Source of the DNA: an uncultured Bacteroides sp.
GTDB taxonomy: Bacteria > Bacteroidota > Bacteroidia > Bacteroidales > Bacteroidaceae
Assembly: GCF_963678845.1 (NCBI RefSeq)
Contig: NZ_OY787468.1
Coordinates: 682,001-746,000 of the forward strand
Reading direction: 5' to 3'
DNA length: 64,000 nt
Positions 42,737 to 52,081 of the stretch are shown here, in pieces. The notes under the pieces were generated by a model, which saw nothing but the letters and a program-made list of their open reading frames with translations, was not told the origin of the DNA and made no database searches. The position numbers and the translations under genes were made by a program. Position 1 is the first letter of the stretch, and each line of letters starts with the position of its first letter.

Positions 42737-43609
42737 ATGGAGAACAGAATAATTAAATATTTGAAGCAACCATATCCAAACAATATAGGGAAGCTTAAAT
42801 CAATTGTGATATCCTCTTTGCTGGTGTTCTTTTTGCTTGCAGTTTTCCAACCTTTCGGGCTTAGCAATATAAAAGAGCATAAGCTTTTTATCCTTTTAGG
42901 GTATATGATCGTTACTTTTCTTTCTCTCTCGGCATTATCTTTTGTATTTCCCCTCTTGTGGAAAGATTATTATAAGGAATCTAACTGGACAGTAGGGAAA
43001 GAACTGTTGAGTTTCTTTCTTATTGTATTCACTATCGCACTCGGAAACTCATTTTATTCCTTCTTGTTCTTTTCTACAAAGATGGATCTTGTGACCATAG
43101 GCTTCTTCTTGATGGTAACTCTTCTCATTTCAATATTTCCAATAACCTTGTTCACTATTCTCAGGCAGAACAGACTGCTTTCTAAAAATCTGAGGGAAGT
43201 CACTGAAATGAATAATAAACTAGTAGTACCACATACTTCCACCTCTTCCAAGGGTGAAATGGTTACTATTGAAGGTAACGGAAGAGAGACGCTTGATGTG
43301 GAAGTGGATTCCTTCCTTTTTGCAGAGTCTAACGGCAATTACATTAATGTTTTCTTTTCTACCGAGGGCAAGGCAAAGAAGAAAGTGATGCGTTGCACCA
43401 TGAAACAGATGGAGGAAGCCTTTGCTCCTTATCCCTCTGTTATTAAATGCCACAGAGCTTTTATGGTGAATACAGATACCATCGAAAAGGTAAAAGGAAA
43501 CTCTCAGGGGTATAGGCTACTACTAGCCGGAGTTGAAGATGAGATTCCTGTTTCACGTGCTTATTCCAAACAACTGAAGGATATTATTGATTACAATCCC
43601 GAACAATAA
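42737..43609 (+). CDS. Membrane-bound LytTR DNA-binding regulator
   Basis: About 290 residues from ATG 42737 (MENRIIKYLKQPYPN). Four hydrophobic segments lie in residues about 25-165 (VISSLLVFFLLAVF, LFILLGYMIVTFLSLSALSF, LLSFFLIVFTIALGNSFYSFLFF, VTIGFFLMVTLLISIFPITLFT). The C-terminal third is a LytTR DNA-binding domain (ESNGNYINVFF, RCTMKQMEEAF, VIKCHRAFMVNTDTIEKVKGNSQGYRLLL). There is no separate receiver domain, so the signal probably comes through the membrane segments. The gene precedes a TonB receptor, the likely target. Confidence 0.88.
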   Translation: MENRIIKYLKQPYPNNIGKLKSIVISSLLVFFLLAVFQPFGLSNIKEHKLFILLGYMIVTFLSLSALSFVFPLLWKDYYKESNWTVGKELLSFFLIVFTIALGNSFYSFLFFSTKMDLVTIGFFLMVTLLISIFPITLFTILRQNRLLSKNLREVTEMNNKLVVPHTSTSSKGEMVTIEGNGRETLDVEVDSFLFAESNGNYINVFFSTEGKAKKKVMRCTMKQMEEAFAPYPSVIKCHRAFMVNTDTIEKVKGNSQGYRLLLAGVEDEIPVSRAYSKQLKDIIDYNPEQ

Positions 43610-43749
43610 TACTTCTCCGTTCGTCACAAACTTATGCAATTCGTCACAATTGGCTGACTGATTGTCACATACCAAGGCTGAATATCCCATTAATTTTAGC
43701 TATTAATATCTTTCATCTATGTTTGCTGCATCAAATTAAATGCGTGAAC

Positions 43750-45897
43750 ATGATGAAAAGAATCTCCATTTTTATAGTTTTTGTTTTTATTGCTGTATTT
43801 ACAGCTTTCGCCCAACAGCGGGTGATTGAAGGGCAGGTTTTGGATGAACATTCAAAGCCAATAGAAAATGCCAATGTATTTATCAAAGGAACAACAGAGG
43901 GAACGGGCAGCGATGCCGGCGGTTGTTTCAGATTAATTACAGGTCAGAAAGGTGAAATCGTGATTTGTGTGATGATGCTTGGTTATTCTGAGTTCACGGT
44001 AAAAGTGAAAGAGGGGGAGAAGGTACCGTTGATTATTAAAATGAAACCAGATAATGTTTCTCTTGATGATGTTGTGGTAGTTGTCGGTAATTTTAAGCTT
44101 AAAGGAAATAGTCAGTGGGGAGGAATGTCTGCTGTGGATATTGCTACAACAGGAGGTTCTTCGGGCGACTTATATCGTTCTCTTCAAACCTTGCCGGGCA
44201 CACAGGTAGTGGGTGAGACTGGGCGACTGTATGTGAGAGGAGGAGAAAGCACCGAATCTCAGACCTATATTGATGAAATGCACGTTTTGTCTCCTTATAC
44301 TACCACTGGTGCAAATGAACCTGTTCGGGGCCGTTATTCTCCGTTTATGTTTGAAGGTGTGAACTTCTCAACTGGTGGTTATTCTTCTGAGTATGCACAA
44401 GGATTGTCGAGTGTATTGCCACTTTCAACAAAAGATGTAAGCTCCATTTCTAAAATAGGTGTGAATCCTTCTGTAGTAGGACTAGGCGGCGGAGGTACGC
44501 AATCCTTTTCAAAAGGTTCTGTTTCTCTAAGCCTGAATTATGAGGATCTTGGTCCATACGAATCTTTGTTCCCTGACAGGATGGATTGGATAAAGCCATA
44601 CAAACTGTTTTCAGGTGGAACTCAAATGAGGTTTAATCCTAATGATAATACAGTTTTCAAGACCTATGTGGGATATGACCGAACTTCTTTTGCGTACCAC
44701 ACAAATCCTCTGTTGGAGAACTCGTTACGTAGTCTTGGACTGAACGAGGATAACTTGTATATCAATTCTACTTTTAGAAAAGAGACGCACTCAGGCTACA
44801 AGTTCTTTGCCGGAGGTGCTTTCTCTTTCAAAAAGCAGAATATTGATAATGCGCTTTCTCAAGGCGACTTCTTTGGAGAAAAAGAGTGGGAGATGCATCT
44901 GAAGTCGAAAGTTACAAAGAGGTTTACTGATTACCTGAAGCTGAATATTGGTGCTGAAAGTCTCATAAGACATTACCAGATGTGCTACGATGATTCCTTG
45001 GCACAAAGGTATAGCATCAACCATTCCATAAACGGATTATTTGCTGTCGCTACCTTGAGTCTTACCGGAAATCTGAATGCAGAACTTTCTTCAAGAGCCG
45101 AATATACAACTCTTAACAACAGCTGGAATTATGCACCAAGAGTGGCGTTGACATACAACCTTAACGGGTTTCACCTCTCTGGTATAGTGGGCCGCTATAA
45201 TCAGTTGCCAGAGAATACCTACCTTATAAGAAACAAAAACTTATCTTCTGAAGGATGCACTCATTACATTGCAGGTCTTTACCATGAAAAGAAAGATAAG
45301 ATCTACCGTGTTGAGGCTTATTATAAGAAATACGACAACCTGGTTCTTAAGAATTCAAATACATATAATTCTGATGGATACGGTTACAGTAAAGGAATTG
45401 ATCTGTTCTTTAACGATCGTTCTTTATTCAAGAACCTGGAATATATGCTGGCTTACTCATATAATCTTTCGAAAAGAAAATACCTGGATTTTGCAGAACT
45501 TACTACGCCTCAGTTTGGTACAAAACAGAATGCAACTATTTCATTGAAGTACAACATGTCATCACTTAAAACAATTTGGGGCATCACAAACCGCTTTGCC
45601 AGTGGCAGGCCATATCATGATCCTGAAAAAGCTGGACTGATGAATGCAACTACCAAACCTTTCAACAGTCTAGATATAAGTCTCACCTATCTGGCCAGTA
45701 AACGAGTGATAGTGTATGCTTCCGCGTCCAATTTGCTTTGCAGGAAAAACGTATTCAACTACTCATATTCCAAACCATCTGGAGAAGCAAGCAGCTATCA
45801 GGCTACTCCGGTAACCTCTTCAAGTGATCACTTCTTTTATGTGGGGATATTTATTACCCTCAGCGGGAAAGCGGCTTATGACGTATCTAATTTTTAA
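43750..45897 (+). CDS. TonB-dependent outer-membrane receptor
   Basis: About 715 residues from the ATG at 43750 (MMKRISIFIVFVF, a signal peptide ending near AFAQ). A carboxypeptidase-regulatory-like domain follows (IEGQVLDEHSKPIENANVFIKGTTEG). The plug contains GETGRLYVRGGESTESQTYIDEM and GGYSSEYAQG. The remaining barrel strands run to an aromatic end (VSNF). Unlike SusC proteins it is short and has no SusD partner, and looks like a ferric-siderophore or cobalamin type receptor of the simpler kind. Its neighbours are a LytTR regulator and a periplasmic protein. Confidence 0.85.
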   Translation: MMKRISIFIVFVFIAVFTAFAQQRVIEGQVLDEHSKPIENANVFIKGTTEGTGSDAGGCFRLITGQKGEIVICVMMLGYSEFTVKVKEGEKVPLIIKMKPDNVSLDDVVVVVGNFKLKGNSQWGGMSAVDIATTGGSSGDLYRSLQTLPGTQVVGETGRLYVRGGESTESQTYIDEMHVLSPYTTTGANEPVRGRYSPFMFEGVNFSTGGYSSEYAQGLSSVLPLSTKDVSSISKIGVNPSVVGLGGGGTQSFSKGSVSLSLNYEDLGPYESLFPDRMDWIKPYKLFSGGTQMRFNPNDNTVFKTYVGYDRTSFAYHTNPLLENSLRSLGLNEDNLYINSTFRKETHSGYKFFAGGAFSFKKQNIDNALSQGDFFGEKEWEMHLKSKVTKRFTDYLKLNIGAESLIRHYQMCYDDSLAQRYSINHSINGLFAVATLSLTGNLNAELSSRAEYTTLNNSWNYAPRVALTYNLNGFHLSGIVGRYNQLPENTYLIRNKNLSSEGCTHYIAGLYHEKKDKIYRVEAYYKKYDNLVLKNSNTYNSDGYGYSKGIDLFFNDRSLFKNLEYMLAYSYNLSKRKYLDFAELTTPQFGTKQNATISLKYNMSSLKTIWGITNRFASGRPYHDPEKAGLMNATTKPFNSLDISLTYLASKRVIVYASASNLLCRKNVFNYSYSKPSGEASSYQATPVTSSSDHFFYVGIFITLSGKAAYDVSNF

Positions 45898-45923
45898 TTA
45901 TAAACTTTTAAAAACGAATCAAG

Positions 45924-46547
45924 ATGGTAACAATTGAATCTTACTTAGTAGCTATTTTATTGATGCTTTCATCAAGCATCTGTGCCCAGGATCTTTCTGC
46001 GGTAGTAACAGATGTGAATAAAGCAAATTCCGAAAAAGAATATGTAACTGTAAGGAATGAGCTGGAGAGACTTTGCATCCAATCTCCCGGAGAGTGGCTT
46101 CCACATTACTACATGGCGTATGTTGATGTACAACTTTCTTTTAGAACCCAATCCAGAGAGGCTCGGCTAAAGTATATCAATGATGCTGAAAATTATCTGA
46201 AAAAACTAGCCGATAAGCCTGATGCTGATGCTTCTGAAGTATATACTCTCAAAGGATACAGGCTATATGCATTGGTCGCATTTGATCCTCAAACCAACGG
46301 ACCTAAATATTTTGGTGAGGTGACTCAGAATTATCAAAAAGCACTTGAATTGAATCCCAATAATCCACGCGCTATTATGCTGCGAGCTATGTTTAATAAC
46401 GATATGGCGAAATTTATGCATCGAAGCTATGAGAGCTTTGAAGCCGAAATAAGTAAGGCTGCAACCCTTTTTACCCGCAATAATGAGCAACCTAATCATC
46501 CTTCGTGGGGAAAAGAATGGTTTGATAATAGATTGACTGTTAAGTGA
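45924..46547 (+). CDS. Secreted TPR-like protein paired with the TonB receptor
   Basis: The 207-residue protein has a signal peptide (MVTIESYLVAILLMLSSSICAQ) and a helical repeat character (residues about 90-180, KYINDAENYLKKLADKP, TQNYQKALELNPNNPRAIMLRAM is TPR-like). It starts 26 nt after the TonB receptor, suggesting one transcript. I do not recognise a specific family. It could assist the receptor or bind a periplasmic partner. Confidence 0.7.
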   Translation: MVTIESYLVAILLMLSSSICAQDLSAVVTDVNKANSEKEYVTVRNELERLCIQSPGEWLPHYYMAYVDVQLSFRTQSREARLKYINDAENYLKKLADKPDADASEVYTLKGYRLYALVAFDPQTNGPKYFGEVTQNYQKALELNPNNPRAIMLRAMFNNDMAKFMHRSYESFEAEISKAATLFTRNNEQPNHPSWGKEWFDNRLTVK

Positions 46548-47027
46548 TTGCAAAAACAGTAATTGTAATGCTAATCTATCTTAAAATGTGCAGTTCTAAA
46601 TGACGTGTTTTATATGTATAGATCAATACAAATGGCACTAATATTTAGTATGTAACGGCTTCTTCATTACTTTGAAATGAATATTACAATTAGGCTAATA
46701 GCTTTTACGTGTTTATTCTGTAATAACTATTTAAGAAGCAGGATTTTTATTACTGTTTCTTAAATTAGTTTTAAAGTGTTTAAATGCTGATAATACATTA
46801 TTCTATATTGTTTAGGTGAAGTCTATTTATTGTCTTTTTTATTTTGTTATTTGTTGTATTCACAAGAAGATTTTTAAGAGTAACTATAGGAACAATAAGA
46901 TTATTTAAATGCTTAATTATTAAATGATTATTTTAAGTGTGTAAATTACATTTATTTGTTTACAACGTTTGCATAGAAGATAGTTTAAATGTATTTCCCC
47001 AGTCTTGTTGGAGATTATTTTTCTATC
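46548..47027. other. AT-rich intergenic region, nothing recognised
   Basis: About 480 bp with no ORF of note, no strong hairpin and no repeat; the only signal is the promoter at 47028-47035. Confidence 0.5.
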
Positions 47028-47035
47028 TATATTTG
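47028..47035 (+). promoter_or_regulatory. -7 box TATATTTG for the first DUF2007 gene
   Basis: Exact match 29 nt before the ATG at 47065. Confidence 0.65.
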
Positions 47036-47064
47036 CCGCATAACCATTTTATAAAGTTTATCAA

Positions 47065-47250
47065 ATGAAAACAAAAAAAGTCTCATTAATTGATGTATTT
47101 TCTGGCTCTCCATGGGAAGTAGAACTAATTAAGAACCTCTTAGAGGAAGCTAATGTACAAACTCAGGTTAAAGATGAAGCTGAAATGAGAGTTTCTGTTC
47201 CTAGTGAGAGTTATACAACAGCAATGAAGGTTCTTGCTAATCGTATCTGA
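47065..47250 (+). CDS. DUF2007-family small protein, first of three
   Basis: The 61-residue protein matches the DUF2007/signal-transducing-like fold: SLIDVFSGSPWEVELIKNLLEEANVQTQVKDE and a C-terminal MRVSVPSESYTTAMKVLA. It is the shortest of three adjacent paralogues (47065, 47347, 47704); it lacks the Gly-rich loop. The function of the family is unknown. Confidence 0.75.
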   Translation: MKTKKVSLIDVFSGSPWEVELIKNLLEEANVQTQVKDEAEMRVSVPSESYTTAMKVLANRI

Positions 47251-47346
47251 TAAAACACAAAAATAAAATAAATTCTTTTTGCATCAATTTTTGCTGTCTT
47301 TAATTGTTATATTCGCAGAGTGACTAAACTTTAAAATATAATAGTT

Positions 47347-47589
47347 ATGAATGCAAATGATAAAATTCCTTTGGTCGAAGTCTTTTTCGGAACTCCCTGG
47401 GAAGCCGAATTAGTAAAAGGATTATTGGAAAGTGCAGGCATCGATGCCGCATTAAAGAATTATAATCTTGTAAATTTTGCACCATCGCAGGGTACCACTT
47501 ATGGTGCTGGTGGTGGTATTAGTGTCATTGTCTCTGCAGAGGATTATGATGTTGCAAGTGAGATAGTGGCTACAAGAGAGCAGCCGTAA
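47347..47589 (+). CDS. DUF2007-family small protein, second of three
   Basis: The 80-residue protein reads IPLVEVFFGTPWEAELVKGLLESAGIDAAL, a Gly-rich loop (TYGAGGGISV), and IVSAEDYDVASEIVATRE. It is closely similar to the third copy. The spacing between copies is about 96-114 nt, so each may have its own signals or share one transcript. Confidence 0.78.
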   Translation: MNANDKIPLVEVFFGTPWEAELVKGLLESAGIDAALKNYNLVNFAPSQGTTYGAGGGISVIVSAEDYDVASEIVATREQP

Positions 47590-47703
47590 AGGAATAGTAA
47601 TTCACTGCATTTGCAGAAATAAACAATTCCATTTTTGCAACAAATTAAGTTCTGTAGTTGTTCTATTTGTGGAAACAGTATTAATCCTCAAATAATAATT
47701 ATT

Positions 47704-47946
47704 ATGACTACAGATGATAACATCCCTCTGGTAGAGGTTTTTACAGGAACTCCCTGGGAGGCAGAATTAGTGAAAGGACTATTGGAAAGTGCAGGCATTC
47801 AGGCTGTATTAAGAGATGATAACTTTGGGAGCATGGTGCCGTCAATGACTGCAAATTTTGGTCCGGGTGGAATGAAAGTAATTGTTTCTTCAGAAGATTA
47901 TGAGGCTGCAGTACAATTGGTGGAAACCCGCGAAAATAAGGAATAA
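47704..47946 (+). CDS. DUF2007-family small protein, third of three
   Basis: 80 residues from ATG 47704 (MTTDDNIPLVEVFTGTPWEAELVKG); an upstream frame from 47635 adds an unlikely extension. The Gly loop reads NFGPGGMKV and the end IVSSEDYEAAVQLVETRENKE. It is about 65% like the second copy, indicating a local duplication. A long hairpin terminator follows. Confidence 0.78.
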   Translation: MTTDDNIPLVEVFTGTPWEAELVKGLLESAGIQAVLRDDNFGSMVPSMTANFGPGGMKVIVSSEDYEAAVQLVETRENKE

Positions 47947-47956
47947 AAAGAAACTG

Positions 47957-48035
47957 AATCGCTACAGATTAGATCTCTGATAAGATTTATCCTGAAAAAG
48001 GAGCTTGTCAGATCTTTAATCTGTGGCGATTTTCT
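47957..48035 (+). terminator. Long imperfect hairpin terminator after the DUF2007 cluster
   Basis: An extended stem (AATCGC-ACAGATTA with TAATCTGT-GCGATT, several internal mismatches) with a T-rich end TTTTCTTTT spans about 79 nt. Confidence 0.55.
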
Positions 48036-48080
48036 TTTGTACTTTTCAAAAGATTTATACGTTCTATATTTTGAAAAAAC

Positions 48081-48088
48081 TATCTTTG
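48081..48088 (+). promoter_or_regulatory. -7 box TATCTTTG for the membrane protein gene
   Basis: Exact match 57 nt before the ATG at 48145. Confidence 0.6.
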
Positions 48089-48144
48089 TATCTAACTAAC
48101 AAGGGATATAATACAAAAAGAATAGATAAATATTCATTATAGGA

Positions 48145-49605
48145 ATGATGGCAGTCTTTAAATATAAACTTAATATTAGTTTTCTTACAATCCTATTTCT
48201 GGGAGCATTATACATTGCTTTTCCTTCCATAAATAATTCTTTGGATTCTCTGTCTTATGCTGAAGAAATGAGAAGCGGGAGTTATCTGTTCCGTCCTCAC
48301 CATTTATTATATAATGCATTTGGCTATCTGCTTGCTCATCTATTGAACATTAAAAGTACGTTATCTTTCATGTGTGTGGTGAACTCCATATTTGCCATTG
48401 CATGTCTGTTCCTTATGCGTTCGATGCTTTCAAAATTTATGGATGATTGTAAATGCGCTGTAATATTGATGTTTTTAGGATCTTGTTTTGGTTTTATTCG
48501 TTTTGCTACGGATAATGAAGCATATATCATCCCTCTTTTCTTTTCACTTTGGGCAAGCAGAACCATTTTAAAAGGGAAAATGATTTTTTTGCCCTCTTTG
48601 TTAGCCGCAACAGCTTGTTTGTTTCATCAGATACATTTTTTCTGGTGGTTAGGGCTACTGTTTTTAGTTTTGTTATCCCCTGAAAAGAGTCAGCTTAAAT
48701 GGGCTAAAAAGACACTTCTATATATTTCTGGCGCATTAATTGTTCCAATAGCCTATTTGATGGTGTTTTATTTTACGAAGCATGATAGCCCAACTATTAT
48801 TCAGTTCGTGTTTCACGATTATTTTCAAGCGGACAATGTAAAACTGGCGTTTAAACCAGTAACACTATTACTTACCCCCGTTAGTTTTATACGTTCCTTT
48901 CTCCAGGTACATGGCTATTTTATTCCTTTAATTCAGAAATATACTTATATGAGTATAGCTATGGTGCTGGCTTTTGTCTGTTTTTTGCTGGGATTATTCA
49001 AAATGAAAGGAGCTGTATCTAAGCGAAATATGGATTTATACTCCCAAAGATTTGCATTTACCCATTTACTGATCTTTATAATGCAATTGATTTTTGCCGC
49101 TTTATCAGACGGTAATGCAGAGTTTATGGTAATGCTGCCTTTTGCTCTTAGTCTCTATTTCTTTATTAAATATGAGTTGCGATTATTTGTCCCCGCTTGT
49201 ATCTCTACAGGTGTGCTGATCTGGAACCTATTTCTGGCTTTGATTCCATATCACTTTATGGAGTTAAGCTCTGAAATTCCATTGAGTCGTTTCATTGCAG
49301 AGCATTCTTCTAATGTGTACTATCTGAAAGATAATGTCCGGGTAGATAATATTCTTAGTTATTATCATCCCGGACAAAAATATAATATAAAATCTTCATT
49401 AAAGGGTAGAACTATCTTAGATAGTCTCATGTTCCGAAATAGTGTAGTGCTAACAGATATTGTGAATAACTCAACACCTTTTTCCAGAGCAAGTGTTGTT
49501 CAAAACATCGATCAAAGACAGCTGCAAAAATATCTTTTAGTAGAAAAAGACAGTGTTCCGTATGACTTAGGAATATTACATATCACCTCAATCATTAATA
49601 AATAA
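48145..49605 (+). CDS. Polytopic membrane protein, GT-C-like glycosyltransferase candidate
   Basis: The 486-residue protein has about ten hydrophobic segments. Its N-terminus places a short loop with an acidic cluster after the first helix (NNSLDSLSYAEEMRSGS, containing DS and EE), as in GT-C dolichol/polyprenyl-sugar transferases. A loop with FHQIHFFWWL occurs later, and a 100-residue soluble C-terminus ends the protein. There is no fully convincing GT motif, so the family is an inference. Two start codons (48145 and 48148) are possible. It is monocistronic and precedes a convergent aminotransferase. Confidence 0.5.
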   Translation: MMAVFKYKLNISFLTILFLGALYIAFPSINNSLDSLSYAEEMRSGSYLFRPHHLLYNAFGYLLAHLLNIKSTLSFMCVVNSIFAIACLFLMRSMLSKFMDDCKCAVILMFLGSCFGFIRFATDNEAYIIPLFFSLWASRTILKGKMIFLPSLLAATACLFHQIHFFWWLGLLFLVLLSPEKSQLKWAKKTLLYISGALIVPIAYLMVFYFTKHDSPTIIQFVFHDYFQADNVKLAFKPVTLLLTPVSFIRSFLQVHGYFIPLIQKYTYMSIAMVLAFVCFLLGLFKMKGAVSKRNMDLYSQRFAFTHLLIFIMQLIFAALSDGNAEFMVMLPFALSLYFFIKYELRLFVPACISTGVLIWNLFLALIPYHFMELSSEIPLSRFIAEHSSNVYYLKDNVRVDNILSYYHPGQKYNIKSSLKGRTILDSLMFRNSVVLTDIVNNSTPFSRASVVQNIDQRQLQKYLLVEKDSVPYDLGILHITSIINK

Positions 49606-49617
49606 GTGCTTTTGTAA

Positions 49618-50766
49618 TTACTGAATTGTTTTCAGGTATGCTTCAATCCTGTCCATTCCTTCTTTGATATTTTCAAGAGAGTTGGCATATGAGAAACGGA
49701 TATATCCTTCACCAGATGTGCCAAAATCTATTCCGGGAGTCACACCTACGTGGGCGTGTTCCAGAATATCGAAAGCAAACTTATAGGAATCTTTTGTGAA
49801 CTTACGGGCATCGCAGAAAATATAAAAAGCACCTTTTGGCTCCACATCAATTTTAAATCCCATTTCTTTTAATCGGGAAATCATGTATATCCGTCGCTCA
49901 TTGTATATAGCTTTCATCTTTTCTACATCTTCCTTCGCTTCTGTTAACGCAGCAATACCAGCTTGCTGAGCAATACTTGGTGCACAGATAAACAGATTCT
50001 GTTGTAGCTTTTGCAAAGGTCGCATATATTCTTTTGGTGCTATGAGATATCCCAGGCGAAGCCCGGTCATTGCAAAACGTTTTGAGAAACCATTCAGAAC
50101 AAAAGCTTTGTCTGTAAATTCAAGAATGCTCCTTGCTCTGCCTTCATATACCAGACCATGGTAAATTTCATCCGATATTACAGGAACTCCAAGTGTAGCT
50201 ATTTCTTTCATGAAAGAGTCTTCAAGAAGTGTTCCGGTGGGATTCATTGGTGAGTTAATAAAGATGGCTCGTGTACGGGGTGTAATGCTTTTCTTTATAT
50301 CCTCAATGTCATACTGAAAACCATTTGAAGCTCGCAGAGGAACCAATACAGGATTAGCATGTGCCGCCAATGTGAAATTTCGGTAGCAAGCATAACCAGG
50401 ATTGGACATTATCACTTCACTCTCAGGCTCACAAAGCAGCATAAGTGTAAGCAGAATAGCAGGTGAAGATCCGGATGTTACTATAATACAATCAGGATCT
50501 ACTGTTACATCATATTCTTTTTTATAAAATTCGGCTATGGTGTTCCGTAAATCAGGATGTCCTAAAGAATGGGTGTAATGAGTCTGATGCTTGTCATAAG
50601 CATTTTTTGCAGCCTGAGCTACACATTCCGGAATATCAAAGTCGGGCTCGCCAACTTCCAGATGGATAATAGAGATTCCCTGTTTTTGCATTTCGTTCGC
50701 TTTCTCCAAAACGTCCATTACAATGAACGGGGTAATCTGTTCCACTTGTGGGTTTGTAGTTCTCAT
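49618..50766 (-). CDS. PLP-dependent class I/II aminotransferase
   Basis: About 382 residues from ATG 50766 (MRTTNPQVEQI); an upstream TTG at 50787 would overlap the -7 box. Motifs are HLEVGEPDFDIP, HYTHSLGHPDLR, SPMNPTGTL, and the Schiff-base Lys in LNGFSKRFAMTGLRLGYLIAP. The aspartate-type fold class suggests aspartate/alanine or aromatic amino acid transamination. The substrate cannot be read. It stands alone and faces away from the proB operon, with -7 boxes for both directions between. Confidence 0.88.
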   Translation of the reverse strand: MRTTNPQVEQITPFIVMDVLEKANEMQKQGISIIHLEVGEPDFDIPECVAQAAKNAYDKHQTHYTHSLGHPDLRNTIAEFYKKEYDVTVDPDCIIVTSGSSPAILLTLMLLCEPESEVIMSNPGYACYRNFTLAAHANPVLVPLRASNGFQYDIEDIKKSITPRTRAIFINSPMNPTGTLLEDSFMKEIATLGVPVISDEIYHGLVYEGRARSILEFTDKAFVLNGFSKRFAMTGLRLGYLIAPKEYMRPLQKLQQNLFICAPSIAQQAGIAALTEAKEDVEKMKAIYNERRIYMISRLKEMGFKIDVEPKGAFYIFCDARKFTKDSYKFAFDILEHAHVGVTPGIDFGTSGEGYIRFSYANSLENIKEGMDRIEAYLKTIQ

Positions 50767-50784
50767 TAATAGGTTATTTGAATG

Positions 50785-50792
50785 CAAAAGTA
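50785..50792 (-). promoter_or_regulatory. -7 box TACTTTTG for the aminotransferase
   Basis: CAAAAGTA on plus, 19 nt upstream of the ATG at 50766. Confidence 0.6.
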
Positions 50793-50953
50793 CAAAAAAA
50801 CAGCGGAGTAAGCATCTTCTTAATCTTCTTTTAATATTTCTCTAAAGGATATTTAAGAATCAAGAGCCAATATATTTACTGAGAATCCAAGAGTAATCCT
50901 TGATATCCCCTTAAGAAAATACGACACTCTGCTCACAGATCGATTATATTTCC

Positions 50954-50961
50954 TATATTTG
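50954..50961 (+). promoter_or_regulatory. -7 box TATATTTG for proB-proA-argF'
   Basis: Exact match 21 nt before the proB ATG at 50982; the GTG start at 50961 overlaps it and is rejected. Confidence 0.65.
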
Positions 50962-50981
50962 TGCTTCTAATTTATAACAAG

Positions 50982-52064
50982 ATGGCGTATCAATTTACAA
51001 GAATAGCAGTAAAGATAGGCAGTAATGTGTTGACACGTAAGGATGGTACACTGGATATCACCCGAATGTCAGCTTTAGTCGATCAGATTTCTGAACTGCG
51101 TAAATCGGGGGTAGAGGTAATTCTAGTCTCTTCCGGTGCTGTTGCTTCTGGAAGAAGTGAAATCCGTGCCTCGAAGAAACTGGATAGTGTGGATCAACGT
51201 CAGCTGTTTTCTGCTGTGGGGCAAGCCAAACTGATAAACCGTTACTATGAGCTTTTTCGAGAGCATAAAATTCCGGTAGGCCAGGTACTTACTACCAAGG
51301 AAAATTTTGGTACAAGACGTCACTACCTCAATCAGAAGAATTGCATGTCGGTGATGCTGGATAATGGAGTAATTCCCATTGTCAACGAGAATGATACAAT
51401 TTCCGTATCCGAGCTGATGTTTACCGATAATGATGAACTCTCTGGGATGATAGCCAGTATGATGGACACCCAGGCACTTATTATTCTGAGTAATATTGAC
51501 GGAATCTATAACGGCTCACCTTCTGATCCCGATTCTTCTGTTATTGAAGAAGTGGAGCATGGGAAAGACCTTTCAGACTATATACAAACAGAGAAATCCG
51601 GTTTTGGCAGAGGTGGAATGCTTACCAAAACAAACATAGCCCGCAAAGTGGCTGATGAAGGAATCACTGTGATTATTGCCAATGGCAAAAAGGAGAATAT
51701 ACTGGTTGACTTACTTAAGAAGCCGAAAACAACAGTCTGTACCCGGTTTGTGCCTTCCCCTCAGGAAGTATCGAGCATAAAAAAATGGATTGCACATAGT
51801 GAAGGCTTTGCCAAAGGCGAGTTGCACATTAACGAACAGGCTACCCGGATTATTAATTCAAACAAGGCGGTAAGTATTCTTCCTGTTGGAGTTACACGGA
51901 TTGAGGGCGAATTTGAGAAAGACGATATTGTTCGCATCATTGACTTTAAAGGCAGACAGATAGGAGTGGGCAAGGCTTCCTTCGATTCTGATGAAGCAAG
52001 GGAGATGATAGGCAAGCATGGTCTGAAACCAATAGTACATTACGATTATCTTTATATAGAATAA
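50982..52064 (+). CDS. proB: Glutamate 5-kinase with PUA domain
   Basis: About 360 residues from ATG 50982 (MAYQFTRIAVKIGSNVLTRKDG). The amino-acid-kinase fold shows EVILVSSGAVASG, NENDTIS and GRGGMLTKTNIARKV. A C-terminal PUA domain lies at about 275-360 (KGELHINEQATRIINSNKAVSILPVGVTRIEGEFEKDDIVRI). The enzyme makes gamma-glutamyl phosphate, the first step of proline synthesis. It is 17-20 nt before proA, so the two are cotranscribed. Confidence 0.95.
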   Translation: MAYQFTRIAVKIGSNVLTRKDGTLDITRMSALVDQISELRKSGVEVILVSSGAVASGRSEIRASKKLDSVDQRQLFSAVGQAKLINRYYELFREHKIPVGQVLTTKENFGTRRHYLNQKNCMSVMLDNGVIPIVNENDTISVSELMFTDNDELSGMIASMMDTQALIILSNIDGIYNGSPSDPDSSVIEEVEHGKDLSDYIQTEKSGFGRGGMLTKTNIARKVADEGITVIIANGKKENILVDLLKKPKTTVCTRFVPSPQEVSSIKKWIAHSEGFAKGELHINEQATRIINSNKAVSILPVGVTRIEGEFEKDDIVRIIDFKGRQIGVGKASFDSDEAREMIGKHGLKPIVHYDYLYIE

Positions 52065-52081
52065 AATCTAATTATTGACGA

